DNA from: Bacillota bacterium
GTDB taxonomy: Bacteria > Bacillota > Clostridia > Acetivibrionales > DTU013
NCBI GenBank assembly: GCA_023435925.1
Contig: JAEZLF010000127.1
Span: 1 to 7,623, forward strand
DNA length: 7,623 nucleotides
Direction: 5' to 3'
Shown here: positions 6,293-7,623 of the stretch, one piece after another
How positions within the stretch are numbered: the first letter of the stretch is position 1
How the letters are laid out: each line of letters starts with the position of its first letter
Program-made: the position numbers and the translations under genes
Notes under the pieces: generated by a model
Databases searched by the model: none
Seen by the model: the letters and a program-made list of their open reading frames with translations, nothing else
What the model was told of the DNA's origin: nothing

Positions 6293-6301
6293 ATTTTTAA
6301 G

Positions 6302-7623
6302 TTAAACTGTGTAAGTGGATGCGGACATCGTCCCGCCGGTTCCGGTCCAGTTCGTGTGGTAGAATTCTCCGCGGGGTTTGTCTGTTCTTTCATACGTATG
6401 AGCGCCGAAATAATCTCTCTGCGCCTGTAATAAGTTCGCCGGAAGGCTTTCACTTCTGTAACTGTCAAAATAAGCAACAGCACTGGAAATCGCCTGTACC
6501 GGAACTCCGAAGGTAACAGCAGTAGAGACTGTCTTACGCCAATCACTCTGGTAATTTTCCAGAATATCTTTAAAATATGGGTCAAGCATCAGGTTTGCCA
6601 AATCGGGATTCTTGTCATAGGCTTCTGCAATTTTGTGGAGGAACTGTGCTCTGATAATGCATCCGCCTCTGAAAATCATTGCTATTTTGCTGTAATTCAG
6701 GTCCCATCCGAATTCCTTTGCAGCTGCTTTCATCAGTGCAAAACCCTGCGCATAGGAGCAGATCTTGCTTGCATAAAGTGCACGCCTTACGCACTCGATA
6801 AATTCCTCCCTGTCTCCAGTGAAGCTCACGCCGGATGGTCCCTTCAGGGATTTGCTTGCAGAAACTCTTTCTTCTTTTATCGCTGAAATACAGCGTGCAT
6901 AAACGGCTTCTGTAATAACCGGAGCTGCAATGCCGAGATCCAGCGCACTTTTACTTGTCCATTTTCCGGTGCCCTTCTGACCTGCTGTATCCAGAATGAC
7001 ATCCACCATCGGTTTCCCGGTTTCATCATCCTTTTTGGCAAAAATATCTCTCGTAATCTCAATCAAATAGCTATCCAGCTCTCCCTTATTCCATTGTGAA
7101 AATACCTCGTGAAGCTCATCAGCCGACATGCCAAGAACGTTTTTGAGAAGTGAATAGGCTTCACAAATCAGCTGCATGTCGCCATATTCTATACCGTTAT
7201 GAACCATCTTCACATAATGGCCTGCCCCGTCTGTTCCAATATAGGTGCAGCATGGCTCGCCATTTACCTTGGCAGATATTGCGGTCAGAATAGGTTCAAC
7301 GAGATCATAGACTTCTTTTTCTCCGCCGGGCATAATGGCAGGACCATTCAAAGCGCCTTCTTCTCCGCCGGAAACGCCGGTTCCGATGTATCTGTAGCCT
7401 TCTGCTTCAAGCTGCTTGCTTCTTCTGATGGTATCCTCATAGAATGAATTACCTGCGTCAATAAGTATGTCACCTTTCGAAATGTACGGCTTCAGTTGTG
7501 CGATCGTATCATCCACTGCCTTACCGGCCTTTACCATGATAATCATTTTCCTTGGCTTTTCAAGAGAATTAACAAATTCCTCCAGCGTGTAAGTGCCAAC
7601 GACATTTTTCCCTGTGGTCTCAG
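6302..7623 (-). CDS. gnd: 6-phosphogluconate dehydrogenase, decarboxylating (5' end outside window)
   Basis: The frame continues unbroken to the window edge, giving 439 residues of a usual ~470; the missing ~40 residues hold the GxGxMG nucleotide-binding loop. The enzyme oxidises and decarboxylates 6-phosphogluconate to ribulose 5-phosphate with NADP or NAD, in the cytosol as a dimer. Signatures: MIIMVKAG then LIDAGNSFYEDT; YIGTGVSGGEEGALNGP and AIMPGG, the family pattern; HYVKMVHNGIEYGDMQ with the catalytic Lys and a Glu seven residues later, as K183/E190 in the sheep enzyme; ILDTAGQKGTGKWTS; and the C-terminal RDYFGAHTYERTDKPRGEF tail, which completes the partner subunit's active site. The length indicates the long dimeric form. 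The ATG at 7546 is internal, since family-like sequence (TTGKNVVGTYTLEEFVNSLE) precedes it. Cofactor preference cannot be read because the Rossmann loop is missing. It is the most upstream visible gene of the operon with the larA-like gene and uxaE. Confidence 0.97.
   Translation of the reverse strand, partial: ETTGKNVVGTYTLEEFVNSLEKPRKMIIMVKAGKAVDDTIAQLKPYISKGDILIDAGNSFYEDTIRRSKQLEAEGYRYIGTGVSGGEEGALNGPAIMPGGEKEVYDLVEPILTAISAKVNGEPCCTYIGTDGAGHYVKMVHNGIEYGDMQLICEAYSLLKNVLGMSADELHEVFSQWNKGELDSYLIEITRDIFAKKDDETGKPMVDVILDTAGQKGTGKWTSKSALDLGIAAPVITEAVYARCISAIKEERVSASKSLKGPSGVSFTGDREEFIECVRRALYASKICSYAQGFALMKAAAKEFGWDLNYSKIAMIFRGGCIIRAQFLHKIAEAYDKNPDLANLMLDPYFKDILENYQSDWRKTVSTAVTFGVPVQAISSAVAYFDSYRSESLPANLLQAQRDYFGAHTYERTDKPRGEFYHTNWTGTGGTMSASTYTV

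Noticed and set aside
6244..6585. Minus-strand frame of 113 codons overlapping the end of gnd
   Set aside because: It is an alternative phase of the confident gnd sequence; the translation is basic and without domain character.
1..7623. CRISPR array, tRNA, rRNA or riboswitch
   Set aside because: No regularly spaced repeats, cloverleaf pattern or known aptamer core was seen on either strand.

Overview
The window most likely comes from a member of the Clostridia (Bacillota), possibly near the Lachnospiraceae or related plant-polymer fermenters. That rests on protein style, strong AGGAGG-type ribosome binding sites, TTG/GTG starts, a clostridial-looking YD-repeat protein and the UxaE route of uronate catabolism. 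No taxonomic search was possible. Every gene I can support lies on the minus strand, so transcription runs from high to low coordinates.

Right part (about 3200-7623): a carbohydrate-acid operon of moderate GC. In transcription order it holds a decarboxylating 6-phosphogluconate dehydrogenase cut by the window edge, a LarA-family (nickel-pincer nucleotide) racemase/epimerase, and tagaturonate epimerase UxaE. An AT-rich hairpin followed by a T-run closes it at about 3193-3227. The larA-like and uxaE genes are 42 bases apart. The gnd-larA gap of roughly 97 bases holds two hairpins. One reading is that the three enzymes link uronate catabolism to the pentose phosphate pathway: D-tagaturonate to D-fructuronate (UxaE), reduction to D-mannonate (enzyme not in window), C2 epimerisation to D-gluconate (LarA-like), phosphorylation (not in window), then oxidation to ribulose 5-phosphate (Gnd). 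Only the UxaE and Gnd steps are family-level calls; the LarA substrate is a hypothesis.

Middle (2416-3123): a membrane-anchored L,D-transpeptidase with a C-terminal peptidoglycan-binding domain, started from a TTG with a good ribosome binding site.

Left part (1-2415): a visibly AT-richer, decayed accessory region. It holds 390 bases without a gene, the first ~41 codons of an IS3-family orfA, a 5'-truncated winged-helix-type gene with an in-frame TAG and a frameshift, a second gene with an excellent ribosome binding site but an in-frame TGA, and a 5'-truncated RHS/YD-repeat fragment running off the left edge. The two broken genes are 24 bases apart and were probably one small operon of a mobile or toxin-related module. 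The last codons of the second gene overlap the RHS reading frame, which marks a recombination junction.

No RNA gene, CRISPR array, attachment site or replication origin was seen.
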